The translations under genes were made by a program, and so were the position numbers. Below, one piece after another: positions 31,476 through 40,388 of a DNA stretch of 64,000 nt. Source of the DNA: Eggerthellaceae bacterium (GTDB lineage: Bacteria; Actinomycetota; Coriobacteriia; Coriobacteriales; Eggerthellaceae); the NCBI GenBank assembly GCA_009782605.1, contig WRIR01000011.1:1-64000 (forward strand), written 5' to 3'. Each line of letters begins with the position of its first letter. Positions within the stretch are counted from its first letter, which is position 1. The notes beneath the pieces were generated by a model that saw nothing but the letters and a program-made list of their open reading frames with translations, had not been told where the DNA came from and did no database searches.

Positions 31476-32384
31476 TTATTTGAGGTCTTCGGAAATCTTG
31501 AATCCCAGGTCAGTGAGTATTCTCTTCTGGTTGTAGGTCTTTTCGACAAGGCCGTACTCTTCGAGGCGGGAGAGCGTGACATAGGTGCTTGACTGGGGGG
31601 CGCCGGTCAGCCTCACGAGGTCGGTTATACCGAGCGCGCCTTCTGTGTTGAAGAAGGAGAGGAAATCCCTTTCCCGGTCGTTGAGGGGGGGTGTCAGCGG
31701 GCGTATCGTCGGTTTTGCCCCCGTTGCGGGCTGTTCGTGCGCTGTCGCCTTTTCTGGTTGGCTGACGAGGCTTATGGTGACGACCGCTCCTGTTTTAAGG
31801 TTGTCCTCGATAGAGATGCTCCCCTGCGAGAAGTCCAGGTACTCTTTGACAAGGGGGAATCCGGATCCAACGCCCCTGATATATTTCTTCATCGGCTCGA
31901 CGGCTGAGGTGAAACCCGGGAGCTGCGCTTTGTGCTTCTCGTCGATGCCGGGGCCTTGATCGGAGAACCTGATGACGTTGCCTTTGTCGAAGATAGAGAC
32001 GACAACCTCGCTGAACCGGGCATGGATGAAGTTCTCGGTGACCTCCCGGATGACGGTATAGGGGATGGCGCCGCCTGCGAGCTTTGCCTGTTCGTAGACT
32101 TTCGAGGTGAGGGATTCGATGTGCTCGGTCGTTGGTGCGGGGCCTACCTCGATAATGCGCGGGGCGCTGCGGAAGTCGTCGTAGCAGGCGATACGTGCGC
32201 TGGTCCCGACGAAGGAGTAGTCGTAGGCTTCGGGCGGGAGGGGCTGGGAGGCGGTGGGCTGTGGCCGGTGCGCGCCTTGTTGCGGCTGTGGCCGGGATGT
32301 ACGCCCGGGTTCACCGGGCCCCTGCCAGATTGTCCGAGGCGTGTCCGGGAGGATTTCAGGGCCGATGTTTTCGTCATTGCTCAA
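31476..32384 (-). CDS. GHKL/HATPase-domain ATP-binding protein with C-terminal winged-helix (MarR-like) domain; function unknown
   Basis: N box REVTENFIHARF; G1 FSDQGPGID; G2 GVGSGFPLVKEYLDFSQGSISIEDN; C-terminal LNDRERDFLSFFNTEGALGITDLVRLTGAPQSSTYVTLSRLEEYGLVEKTYNQKR. Confidence 0.8.
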   Translation of the reverse strand: MSNDENIGPEILPDTPRTIWQGPGEPGRTSRPQPQQGAHRPQPTASQPLPPEAYDYSFVGTSARIACYDDFRSAPRIIEVGPAPTTEHIESLTSKVYEQAKLAGGAIPYTVIREVTENFIHARFSEVVVSIFDKGNVIRFSDQGPGIDEKHKAQLPGFTSAVEPMKKYIRGVGSGFPLVKEYLDFSQGSISIEDNLKTGAVVTISLVSQPEKATAHEQPATGAKPTIRPLTPPLNDRERDFLSFFNTEGALGITDLVRLTGAPQSSTYVTLSRLEEYGLVEKTYNQKRILTDLGFKISEDLK

Positions 32385-32439
32385 AGCTGTTCCTGCTATC
32401 GCTTGCTATTCAGCGGTTTCATATTTTTTCATCATAATT

Positions 32440-33086
32440 CAGATGTCCGTACAGCGCAAGTAAGCGCGAAAAGGGCTTTTGTAGGGCCACATGTTGAAAA
32501 CAGGAGGTACTTATTCGATTCAGCGCACACAAAACAGGAGTTTCTAGAAAAGTTTCCTAGTTATCCACTATTTATTCACTAAATGTGGAAAATAAGAAAA
32601 GTGAGAAAACGAAGAGGAAAAGCGAGCGAAAAATAAGCAAGGGAATGTTAATACAGGCTGTTCTATCAGCTGAAAAATTGTTTTCCCAGATGAAGCGGAG
32701 AGGTTCGACAGAAAGTGGCAAGAGGTCTTTCGCAATGGCCGGAGAAAGCGGTACATTTGTTTGAAGAAAAGTAAAATCCTTATAAAAGGCCTGGTAAATA
32801 GAGGGTTTTTTGAATAATGAAATTTTTCCCGAGAACAAAAGGAATTTAAGATTTCTTTTAGATTTTGCTTGACTTTTACAGTCTTTTTAGATTTCCACAA
32901 TCCTGCATGAGTGAAACCTAGGTTTTCCACTTTTTCCACAATCCGGGGAGCTCAAAGAGCCGGCGTTTTCGGTTTTCGGGGTAGGAGGGGTGTCAAGAAA
33001 CCTTCCGGAGAACCACGCGGTGCTGTACGCTGAAACACCAACGAAGCATTAATGAAAACATGAAAATACCTCTTGAAAAAGAATCG
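32440..33086. other. Candidate oriC / replichore divergence point
   Basis: AT-rich intergenic spacer between divergent transcription units; DnaA-box-like TTATCCACT (32561-32569), TGTGGAAAA (32584-32592), ATTTCCACA (32891-32899), TTTTCCACA (32932-32940); gene strand switches here. Confidence 0.7.
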
Positions 33087-33114
33087 TTGACATCCTTTTT
33101 AAGGGGTATATAAT
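33087..33114 (+). promoter_or_regulatory. Consensus sigma70-type promoter for rpmH: TTGACA-N16-TATAAT
   Basis: TTGACA 33087-33092, TATAAT 33109-33114, about 35 nt upstream of the rpmH ATG. Confidence 0.8.
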
Positions 33115-33148
33115 TTGGAGGTTATGCTTTGACAAGGAAGGAAGGGCT

Positions 33149-33283
33149 ATGAAGCGCACATATCAGCCGAACACCCGGAAACGGGCGAAGTGCCACGGCT
33201 TTCGCGCGCGCATGTCGACAAGGGGCGGCCGCGCTGTCTTGTCCTCGCGCCGCGCTAAGGGACGCAAGCGCCTTTGTGTATAG
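33149..33283 (+). CDS. rpmH: 50S ribosomal protein L34
   Basis: [44 protein letters not shown] (44 aa, below the ORF-track cutoff). Confidence 0.97.
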   Translation: MKRTYQPNTRKRAKCHGFRARMSTRGGRAVLSSRRAKGRKRLCV

Positions 33284-33629
33284 CGGGGCTGTGTTGGAGA
33301 CTGTCAGGTCCAGCACTGAGATTTCGCACCTGTTTGCCAACGGACGGCGCCTGAGCGGTCCTTGCATCACCGTTATCGCTATGGAGAGGGTTCCCCAACA
33401 CGGCCAGAGGGGCCGTGTTGCTTTTATAGCGGGCAAAAAGCTCGGGAATGCGGTGTGGCGTAACAGGGCAAAGCGCCGTATGAGGGCTCTGTGCAGGGAT
33501 TTGAAGGGCCCTTGGGACGGTTATGATGTGATATTTCTCGCAAAACCGCGAACAAACGAAGATTCTTATAGTAAAGTGCTCAATGTATGTAATGCGCTGC
33601 TTGCCAAGGCTTTGGGCGGGGTGAATTAG
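33276..33629 (+). CDS. rnpA: Ribonuclease P protein component
   Basis: [30 protein letters not shown] signature; follows rpmH. Confidence 0.93.
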   Translation: MYSGAVLETVRSSTEISHLFANGRRLSGPCITVIAMERVPQHGQRGRVAFIAGKKLGNAVWRNRAKRRMRALCRDLKGPWDGYDVIFLAKPRTNEDSYSKVLNVCNALLAKALGGVN

Positions 33630-33653
33630 CGAGTTTTCCGTAAGGCGGCCAAA

Positions 33654-33896
33654 TTGGAAACGGTTGTGAGATTGGTGAAAAGGCTGCCTTGCACGCTGGC
33701 GGTCCTCTTTATCACCTTCTATCGTGCGGCTGTCTCCCCGCTGCTGCCGCCAAGCTGCAGGTTTGTTCCGTCGTGTTCGGAATACGGGTTGATAGCCTTT
33801 AGGAGATACGGGTTCTTGAAGGGTTTTTGCCTTACCGTGAAACGCATCTTGAAGTGTCGTCCGGGAGGCCCCCACGGGTACGACCCTGTTCCCTAA
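33654..33896 (+). CDS. yidD: Membrane protein insertion efficiency factor YidD
   Basis: [35 protein letters not shown]...[12 protein letters not shown]. Confidence 0.95.
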   Translation: METVVRLVKRLPCTLAVLFITFYRAAVSPLLPPSCRFVPSCSEYGLIAFRRYGFLKGFCLTVKRILKCRPGGPHGYDPVP

Positions 33897-33954
33897 CAGG
33901 GGACGAAGAGGGCTCGGCCAGGGGCTTCTTTGGCATGTAGGAAGGATATAGGGT

Positions 33955-34725
33955 ATGTGGGAAGCATTTAAGGATTGGATATTCTGGGTCATCGACGGCT
34001 TTCATAGCGTGTGTGGCGACTGGGGCCTTGCCATTATCCTTGTTACGGTGATCTTCCGTGTGCTCATCACCCCTCTTATCCACAAACAGACGAAGTCGAC
34101 CTACCAGATGCAGAAGGTCCAGCCCTTACTACAAGAGATACAAGAGAAATACAAGGACGATCCGATCCGCAAGCAGGAGGAGATGCAGAAGCTCCAGGCG
34201 AACGCGAACTTCAACCCCCTTGGTGGCTGCCTCCCCATGCTGCTGCAGATGCCTATCTTCATTGCGCTCTTCCAGGTGTTGAGGGAGATGGAGACCAGGG
34301 TCCAGGGGATGGGTTATTCTTTCTACAACTTCGTGCCCGACTTGGTGATGACACCAGCACAGGCATTCGCCTCGGGATATGGAACATTTGTACCCTTTTT
34401 GATCCTGATGTTGGTCTTTGCGGGGTCGACCTTCGTGCCCATGTTCTTGCAGCAGCGCGGCAAGAACAGCCCTCAACAAAAACAAACGCTCATGATGGGC
34501 GGAGGCATGAGCATTTTCATGCTGTTTATTAGCTGGAACTTTCCCGCAGGAGTCCTTCTCTTCTGGGGGGCGTCCGGCCTGATCGGCATCCTCCAACAGC
34601 AGGTTTCCCTGGGGATCATGAGGAGCCGCGACGTCGAGGATGAGGCCGTAATCGAGCTAAAGCCCGTCGAGGTAGACGTGACGCGCAAGGTGAAGAAGCC
34701 CCGCCCTACGAAGAAGACGAAATAA
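33955..34725 (+). CDS. yidC: Membrane protein insertase YidC/Oxa1
   Basis: GLAIILVTVIFRVLITPLIHKQTKSTYQMQKVQPLLQEIQEKYKDD...LGGCLPMLLQMPIFIALFQVLR. Confidence 0.96.
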   Translation: MWEAFKDWIFWVIDGFHSVCGDWGLAIILVTVIFRVLITPLIHKQTKSTYQMQKVQPLLQEIQEKYKDDPIRKQEEMQKLQANANFNPLGGCLPMLLQMPIFIALFQVLREMETRVQGMGYSFYNFVPDLVMTPAQAFASGYGTFVPFLILMLVFAGSTFVPMFLQQRGKNSPQQKQTLMMGGGMSIFMLFISWNFPAGVLLFWGASGLIGILQQQVSLGIMRSRDVEDEAVIELKPVEVDVTRKVKKPRPTKKTK

Positions 34726-34863
34726 AGGACGACGGAAGGCGGAAGACGGAAGGCGCCTCGCGAGGCGTTTCAGCAAGGCGTTTCGAGACAGTAGTCTGCG
34801 GCCTGTTGTGGGTCGTTGGAATATAGGTTGTATAAGTAAGCTATTGGGTGCGAAGGAGTTCTC

Positions 34864-35613
34864 ATGCTAGATGAAACCACACAAGATTTCCTAGAGGAAG
34901 CGTCTCAAGACGAGATCGAAGAAAAAGACGACGCGGGCAGCAGCCGGGAGCCCGACGAGGGGCAGCCGACCGACAACGATCCAAGCGAGGGCGATGTCGG
35001 CATTGCCGATGTCGACGACGCCGACAACGACGCTGCGGGCGATGCCAGTGCAGCCGACGACGTTGATGCCGACGAGGAGAAGACGGAAAGCGACCAAGGG
35101 CAGTCAAACGGTGAGAATTGGTCGGACGACAGGGAGGGAAACCTTTCCGACGAAGAGCTTGACGCGGTCGCAGATGCTGCAATCGCGATCCTCCAGGGCA
35201 TTCTCAAGTATCTTAATGTCGGCGAGATAACCATTGACGAATACGAGGGCGACGAAGGCGAGCTGATACTCGACATAACCGGCGATGACCTTGCCGTCTT
35301 GATTGGTCGTCACGGGAAGACCCTCGATGCCATTCAGACCCTCGTTTCCGCAGTCACTGTGCGGAAAATGGGGTTCCGACATCCCATAGTCGTTGACGTT
35401 GAAGGATACAAGAACCGACAACGCCAAAAGCTGGAATCTATGGCCCAGTCCGCCGCCAATCGAGCTGCCGGGCAAAACAAGAGCATCAAGTTGCGACCGA
35501 TGATGCCCTATGAGCGCCGGATAATACATGTGTCCCTGCGCCACGATGAAAGGGTCGAGACCGCCTCAGAGGGAGAAGGCAGTGCCCGTCACGTAGTGGT
35601 CATCCCCCAATAG
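34864..35613 (+). CDS. Jag/KhpB RNA-binding protein (KH + R3H) with acidic N-terminal extension
   Basis: DLAVLIGRHGKTLDAIQTLVSAVTVRKMG (KH) and RPMMPYERRIIHVSLRHDERVETASEGEGSARHVVV (R3H); position after yidC. Confidence 0.92.
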   Translation: MLDETTQDFLEEASQDEIEEKDDAGSSREPDEGQPTDNDPSEGDVGIADVDDADNDAAGDASAADDVDADEEKTESDQGQSNGENWSDDREGNLSDEELDAVADAAIAILQGILKYLNVGEITIDEYEGDEGELILDITGDDLAVLIGRHGKTLDAIQTLVSAVTVRKMGFRHPIVVDVEGYKNRQRQKLESMAQSAANRAAGQNKSIKLRPMMPYERRIIHVSLRHDERVETASEGEGSARHVVVIPQ

Positions 35614-35632
35614 CCTTTCATTATGCGCAGAA

Positions 35633-35648
35633 TGTTTCACGTGAAACA
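35633..35648. promoter_or_regulatory. parS site 1 (TGTTTCACGTGAAACA)
   Basis: Perfect 16-bp consensus palindrome. Confidence 0.95.
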
Positions 35649-35735
35649 TTCTGCGCATATATCAACCCAGCCCCAACAAAACTACCGAATACAGCGAGAC
35701 TCCCGGAATGGCACCACGTGACCACAGGCCCCAAA

Positions 35736-35751
35736 TGTTTCACGTGAAACA
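35736..35751. promoter_or_regulatory. parS site 2 (TGTTTCACGTGAAACA)
   Basis: Perfect 16-bp consensus palindrome. Confidence 0.95.
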
Positions 35752-35987
35752 TTTCTCTGTTTTACCCCCCCCCCCCTCTCTCTCTATTTCTTCCCTTTCT
35801 CCCTCCCATTCTCTCTTTTCTCCGGTGCCACCCCTCTTACCCCGCCTCTTGCCCCCGCGCTCTTCGCCCCCTTTGTCCCCGTTTCGCCTTGCGGCTTTTC
35901 CTGCGTCCGGCATTCGGATGGTTGTTTGATCCTCGCCACCCCTCGACAGTCTCGCGTTTCTATATTATTTTTTTGAAAGGAAACCTT

Positions 35988-36698
35988 ATGAATGCCCCAA
36001 GCCTCCCTTTGAACACTTTCAAAATCGAGAATGTATCCCCCGAAGAGAGAAGACTGCTCGAAAAACACCTCTCCTTGATTCTCGCAATAAATTCTGACAT
36101 CAATTTAACCCGAATCGGCTCCTTTCAGGAAGGACTTCTTCTCCATGTTGAAGACTCGCTTGCCGGACTGCCCGAGCTAAACAATGCGCCAGAAGGACTC
36201 TACGCAGATTTAGGAACAGGAGCCGGATACCCGGGAATACCGCTTGCCATCGTTTCAGGGCGCCACACCGTCCTTGTCGATTCAACACAAAAGAAGATGG
36301 CCGTGCTTGACTCGGTAATTAATGAACTGGGAGCTGGGAAACACATACAAACCCATGTCGGCAGAATCGAAGGTCTGGCAAAAACTAAAAGAGAGGGTTT
36401 CTCAGTCCTAACGGCAAGAGCACTCGCACCGCTTCCTTCTCTCGTAGAACTAGCCTCGCCCCTTCTGTGTCTTTTCGGACAGTTGGTTTGCTACAAAGCA
36501 CAGATGGACGAAACAGAACTGTCCAGTGCAGAACTCCTTAAAGAAAAAACGGGAATGACTTTGGTTTCTGACAGAAAATTCCTTCTGAGCGATTCATATA
36601 CTACGAGAAGGATCCTGGTCTTTGAAAAATACAAGCAGGCAACACTCTTGTTGCCTCGAAGAGACGGGATGGCACAAAAGCGCCCCTACAAACCGTAG
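35988..36698 (+). CDS. rsmG: 16S rRNA (guanine527-N7)-methyltransferase
   Basis: Start ATG 35988 after gaaagga; ADLGTGAGYPGIPLAIVSG; VDSTQKKMAVLDSVINELG; VLTARALAPLPSLVELASPLL; between jag and parA. Confidence 0.93.
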   Translation: MNAPSLPLNTFKIENVSPEERRLLEKHLSLILAINSDINLTRIGSFQEGLLLHVEDSLAGLPELNNAPEGLYADLGTGAGYPGIPLAIVSGRHTVLVDSTQKKMAVLDSVINELGAGKHIQTHVGRIEGLAKTKREGFSVLTARALAPLPSLVELASPLLCLFGQLVCYKAQMDETELSSAELLKEKTGMTLVSDRKFLLSDSYTTRRILVFEKYKQATLLLPRRDGMAQKRPYKP

Positions 36699-36721
36699 TT
36701 GCGAATACCGCAGCCTCTAAA

Positions 36722-36737
36722 TGTTTCACGTGAAACA
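36722..36737. promoter_or_regulatory. parS site 3 (TGTTTCACGTGAAACA)
   Basis: Perfect 16-bp consensus palindrome. Confidence 0.95.
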
Positions 36738-36770
36738 TTTGCCGCATTTGAGCGAGAGGATCCACAGAAG

Positions 36771-37172
36771 TCAGTGTTTTTTGCTCAATAAAGAAACAGA
36801 GCGCGTGACAATGTCGTTTCGACGACGCTGAGCCTCTCTGTGAATTGTTTCACAGACGCCCTCGAAATTGTCCCAAACGGCGGAATTTGGAAACCGGAGC
36901 TCCTTGATTTCCAGCATCTCTAGATAAGTTGTTCGAATCTGATCCCTTTTCTTGTGGTGCTCCTCGTAGTGCTGCGATCCGTCAAGCTCAATCGACAAGC
37001 GAACTTTGTTGCAGAAGAAGTCGACGATATAAGGACCTACGATTTTCTGCTGCCTAAAATGTAGCGAATACTCGTACAGAAACCCAAACCAAAGTCTTTT
37101 TTCCGTAGGCGTCATGTTTGTTCGCAAAGACGAGGCATTTTTTACAAGATTGTTGTTCCGTGGAAGTCCCAT
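36771..37172 (-). CDS. DUF559 (endonuclease-fold, Vsr-like) protein
   Basis: MTPTEKRLWFGFLYEYSLHFRQQKIVGPYIVDFFCNKVRLSIELDGSQHYEEHHKKRDQIRTTYLEMLEIKELRFPN. Confidence 0.85.
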   Translation of the reverse strand: MGLPRNNNLVKNASSLRTNMTPTEKRLWFGFLYEYSLHFRQQKIVGPYIVDFFCNKVRLSIELDGSQHYEEHHKKRDQIRTTYLEMLEIKELRFPNSAVWDNFEGVCETIHREAQRRRNDIVTRSVSLLSKKH

Positions 37173-37348
37173 TGCTCTCCTTTCTCTCGGTGCTATGATA
37201 TACGAGAAATGACGACAAAAATTAGAAGAATCTTTAATGAGTTTTTCACGAAAATTCAAAAGGAATTACACTTTTTTCTCTGGAATCATCAATCTAGAAA
37301 TAACAGAAGCTCGCAAAATTCTTATTCATACATCGCTGCTTCCGAAAA

Positions 37349-37364
37349 TGTTTCACGTGAAACA
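37349..37364. promoter_or_regulatory. parS site 4 (TGTTTCACGTGAAACA)
   Basis: Perfect 16-bp consensus palindrome. Confidence 0.95.
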
Positions 37365-37414
37365 TTACGGGCAAAATGCAAATTACCCCAAGCTGCCAAT
37401 CGTTCTGCCAGGAA

Positions 37415-37430
37415 TGTTTCACGTGAAACA
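37415..37430. promoter_or_regulatory. parS site 5 (TGTTTCACGTGAAACA)
   Basis: Perfect 16-bp consensus palindrome. Confidence 0.95.
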
Positions 37431-37582
37431 TTTTCGGCAGAAACAGATGGGGCAAAACCAGCGAGGTACCATCAAGCGAAAAGCACCCGTTTTCAAAACT
37501 GCTTACCACACGCAGTCGTCATCAATCGGAAGAACACGCTTTTTATCTGCCATGCTCTTCAGAATGTGTCCGATGCCTTAAG

Positions 37583-37598
37583 TGTTTCACGTGAAACA
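37583..37598. promoter_or_regulatory. parS site 6 (TGTTTCACGTGAAACA)
   Basis: Perfect 16-bp consensus palindrome. Confidence 0.95.
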
Positions 37599-37687
37599 TT
37601 TTCCCTGTTCCCTAAATTCCTCTGCTGGAAGCGATAGTTCATGTATACTGACATCTGTCATTTACAGCTCCGCGAGAGGGGGCCTTT

Positions 37688-38692
37688 GTGGGAATATTTG
37701 ATGGTCTGAAACGAGACAAAACGACAGAAGAGACTATCGCTTCAAACGAAAACGAAGAAGAAAAGCAATTGGAAAACCGGGAAACCCCCGAAGAGCCCGA
37801 AGACTTTTCCGAGCTTGACGCAGAGAACGCCGAAATCACAGAACGCGAGGTCAACCACGTTATCCAGGAAGTAGAGCCTCGCAAAATCAAGTCTTTCAGC
37901 GAGAAAAAACCCGTCAAACACACTATTGGGCAAACGAAGGTGTTGGCAATTATCAACCAGAAAGGCGGGGTTGGAAAGTCCACAACCGCTATAAATCTTG
38001 CTGCGGCACTTGGCGACATGAAAAAACAAGTCTTGCTTATAGACCTTGATCCACAGGGGAATTCCTCAAGCGGTCTCGGAATAGAGAAAAACCAGGTCAA
38101 CCATTGTGTCTATGATGTTTTACTGAACGGCGTGCTTATCGAGGAGGTCATTATTCCCGATGTGTGTGACGGGCTGGACCTGATTCCGGCAACCATCAAC
38201 CTTGCTGGCGCCGAAGTCGAACTGGTCTCCGAAATGGCGCGGGAGAATCGTTTGAAAGACGCCGTGGGGAGCTTACGGGGAAAATACGACTACATCTTCA
38301 TAGACTGCCCCCCGTCGTTAGGCCTGCTCACCGTTAATGCTTTGGTGGCGGCAGACAAGCTGCTTATTCCCATTCAGTGCGAGTTTTATGCTCTTGAGGG
38401 AGTGACAAAACTCCTTGACTCAATGAAACGAGTCAAAAACATCCTGAATCCGCGCCTTGATATCTTCGGTGTGCTGTTGACAATGTACGACTCCCGGACG
38501 ACACTTTCCCGCCAGGTGTCGGACGAGGTGCGAGGATATTTCGGAAAAGGCGTTTTCAAAACGATAATCCCTCGTTCGGTGAAGCTGTCCGAGGCACCGA
38601 GCTTCGGACAGCCCATAACCGAATACGACCCTTCAGGCAAAGGGGCACAATCATACATAGATCTTGCAAAGGAGGTGGTTTCCCGTGGCTAA
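37688..38692 (+). CDS. parA: Chromosome partitioning ATPase ParA/Soj with acidic N-terminal extension
   Basis: KVLAIINQKGGVGKSTTAINLAAALG deviant Walker A; YIFIDCPPSLGLLTVNALVAADKLLIPIQCEFYALEG; GTG start. Confidence 0.96.
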   Translation: MGIFDGLKRDKTTEETIASNENEEEKQLENRETPEEPEDFSELDAENAEITEREVNHVIQEVEPRKIKSFSEKKPVKHTIGQTKVLAIINQKGGVGKSTTAINLAAALGDMKKQVLLIDLDPQGNSSSGLGIEKNQVNHCVYDVLLNGVLIEEVIIPDVCDGLDLIPATINLAGAEVELVSEMARENRLKDAVGSLRGKYDYIFIDCPPSLGLLTVNALVAADKLLIPIQCEFYALEGVTKLLDSMKRVKNILNPRLDIFGVLLTMYDSRTTLSRQVSDEVRGYFGKGVFKTIIPRSVKLSEAPSFGQPITEYDPSGKGAQSYIDLAKEVVSRG

Positions 38693-40055
38693 ACCGACAA
38701 AAAGCGGCCTCGGTCGCGGCCTGAATTCCCTTTTAAGCGGAAGCATGGAAGAAGCTTCGTCGACCGAGACAGTACAGACGAGCACGGAGCGAACACAAAG
38801 AAGCGCTCCGAAAGTAGCTGGTGACGAAGAGGCGAAGACCAAGCCGGTATCAGCATCTTTTCCGAGAACCGAAAGCGAAACCCCGCCGCAACAGGGGACG
38901 ACGATCAGGGCGACAGCCACAGACGCCGGCGAAAAGGGAGCGGCGCAACAGGAGGCGCAATCTGAGACCCAGCCGATAGTGCAATCGGGGCAGCCGGTGC
39001 AACCAACACCATCAGAGCAACCAGCGCTGTCGGCAATGCGACCAACGGCAGCAAAAGGAAGCAGCTCGCAAAAGCCGACGGGTAAGGAAGCGACACGCCC
39101 CCCCTTCGAGGAAGACGATCACGTGGTAATAAAAGGCGTGAAAGAACGCGTGCCCGACGAAGTGTCCATCACGTTGGTCCAGCCGAACCCTGAGCAGCCC
39201 CGCACATATTTCAAGCAGGACGATTTGGAAGAGCTTGCCGCCTCCATTGAGAAAAACGGCCTGCTACAGCCGGTTCTTGTGCGTTCGGTGGGCAAACACT
39301 ATCAGATTATTGCAGGTGAAAGGCGCTGGCAGGCGTGTAAGATGCTTGGCATGAAGACGATAGCCGTGAGGGTTCACGAAGCAGACGACGACAAGGCCCT
39401 GGAGCTGGCGCTCATAGAGAACCTTCAGCGCTCGGACCTCAACCCTATCGAAGAAGCTTACGGTGTCCGGCGCCTCATGGAGCGGTGCGGGCTGAGTCAG
39501 TCCGAGGTTGCTGAGACGCTTTCAAAGGGCCGTTCGACTGTCGCGAACGCGCTGCGTCTCCTGGAGCTTCCGGAAGAGGCACAACAGCTTTTGTTTGAAG
39601 AGAAGATTTCCGCAGGACATGCGCGCACGATACTGTCGATTCCGACGCAAGAGGGAAGACAAAAGTTGACCGAGCGCATGATAAACGAGAAGATATCGGT
39701 GCGTGAGGCAGAAACCATCGCGCGCCTGTTTGCAGGACCTCAAGGAGTCCCGAATGCCGGTGCCCGCCCGCTTGTCCCTGTCTCCTTCAAAAAGGCCGCA
39801 CGGTCGTTGCGTGAAGCATTACAAACAAATGTACGTATAAAAACAGTCCAAGGAAAGAATAAGATAGAGATAGAGTTCAAGGACGAAGAAGAACTAGAAC
39901 AATTGTTTGCTTTTATTACCGCCTCAGGGAAGCGGAGGGATACACAGAAGGAGATGCTCGAAAACGAGGTGTCGAAAACTCCCGAGACAACCGGAACGAC
40001 AGGCGCGAAAACGGCGGTTGCTACAGATGCGGCGAGTACGGTCGACCGGACATAG
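38685..40055 (+). CDS. parB: Chromosome partitioning protein ParB
   Basis: GLGRGLNSLL N-terminus; LVQPNPEQPRTYF; IIAGERRWQACKMLG; ALIENLQRSDLNPIEEA; probable GTG start at 38685. Confidence 0.95.
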   Translation: MAKPTKSGLGRGLNSLLSGSMEEASSTETVQTSTERTQRSAPKVAGDEEAKTKPVSASFPRTESETPPQQGTTIRATATDAGEKGAAQQEAQSETQPIVQSGQPVQPTPSEQPALSAMRPTAAKGSSSQKPTGKEATRPPFEEDDHVVIKGVKERVPDEVSITLVQPNPEQPRTYFKQDDLEELAASIEKNGLLQPVLVRSVGKHYQIIAGERRWQACKMLGMKTIAVRVHEADDDKALELALIENLQRSDLNPIEEAYGVRRLMERCGLSQSEVAETLSKGRSTVANALRLLELPEEAQQLLFEEKISAGHARTILSIPTQEGRQKLTERMINEKISVREAETIARLFAGPQGVPNAGARPLVPVSFKKAARSLREALQTNVRIKTVQGKNKIEIEFKDEEELEQLFAFITASGKRRDTQKEMLENEVSKTPETTGTTGAKTAVATDAASTVDRT

Positions 40056-40388
40056 CAGGCGCTAACAGGCGCGACAGGCCTCGCCGTCGCAGTGGACGGG
40101 GGTGGTCGTGAAAACGAAGAAAGCACGAAAAGGGCTGTGGGGGCGAAAGAAACCTTGCGGGATATCGGGCGAGGCCACACAGGTGGGCTTCGGCCGCGAT
40201 GGGTGGGCCCTATCGGGTTTGCTGGTTGGAGCGTGTCGACCGGTTCAACCGGTTCAACCGTGTCGGCTGATCCAGCCGTGCGACTGATCCAACCGATTCA
40301 ACCGGCCGGGTCGGTTTGGCCCTGCCCGGCGTGGAGCCCTTTCATCGAGCTGCCCTGTTCTGCCTTGCTGTCCTGCAGCAGACTCGTG

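Noticed and set aside
37209-37637. Plus-strand ORFs containing repeated MFHVKH or FHVKHF
   Set aside because: The repeats are translated parS sites (TGTTTCACGTGAAACA); non-coding centromere DNA, not a repeat protein
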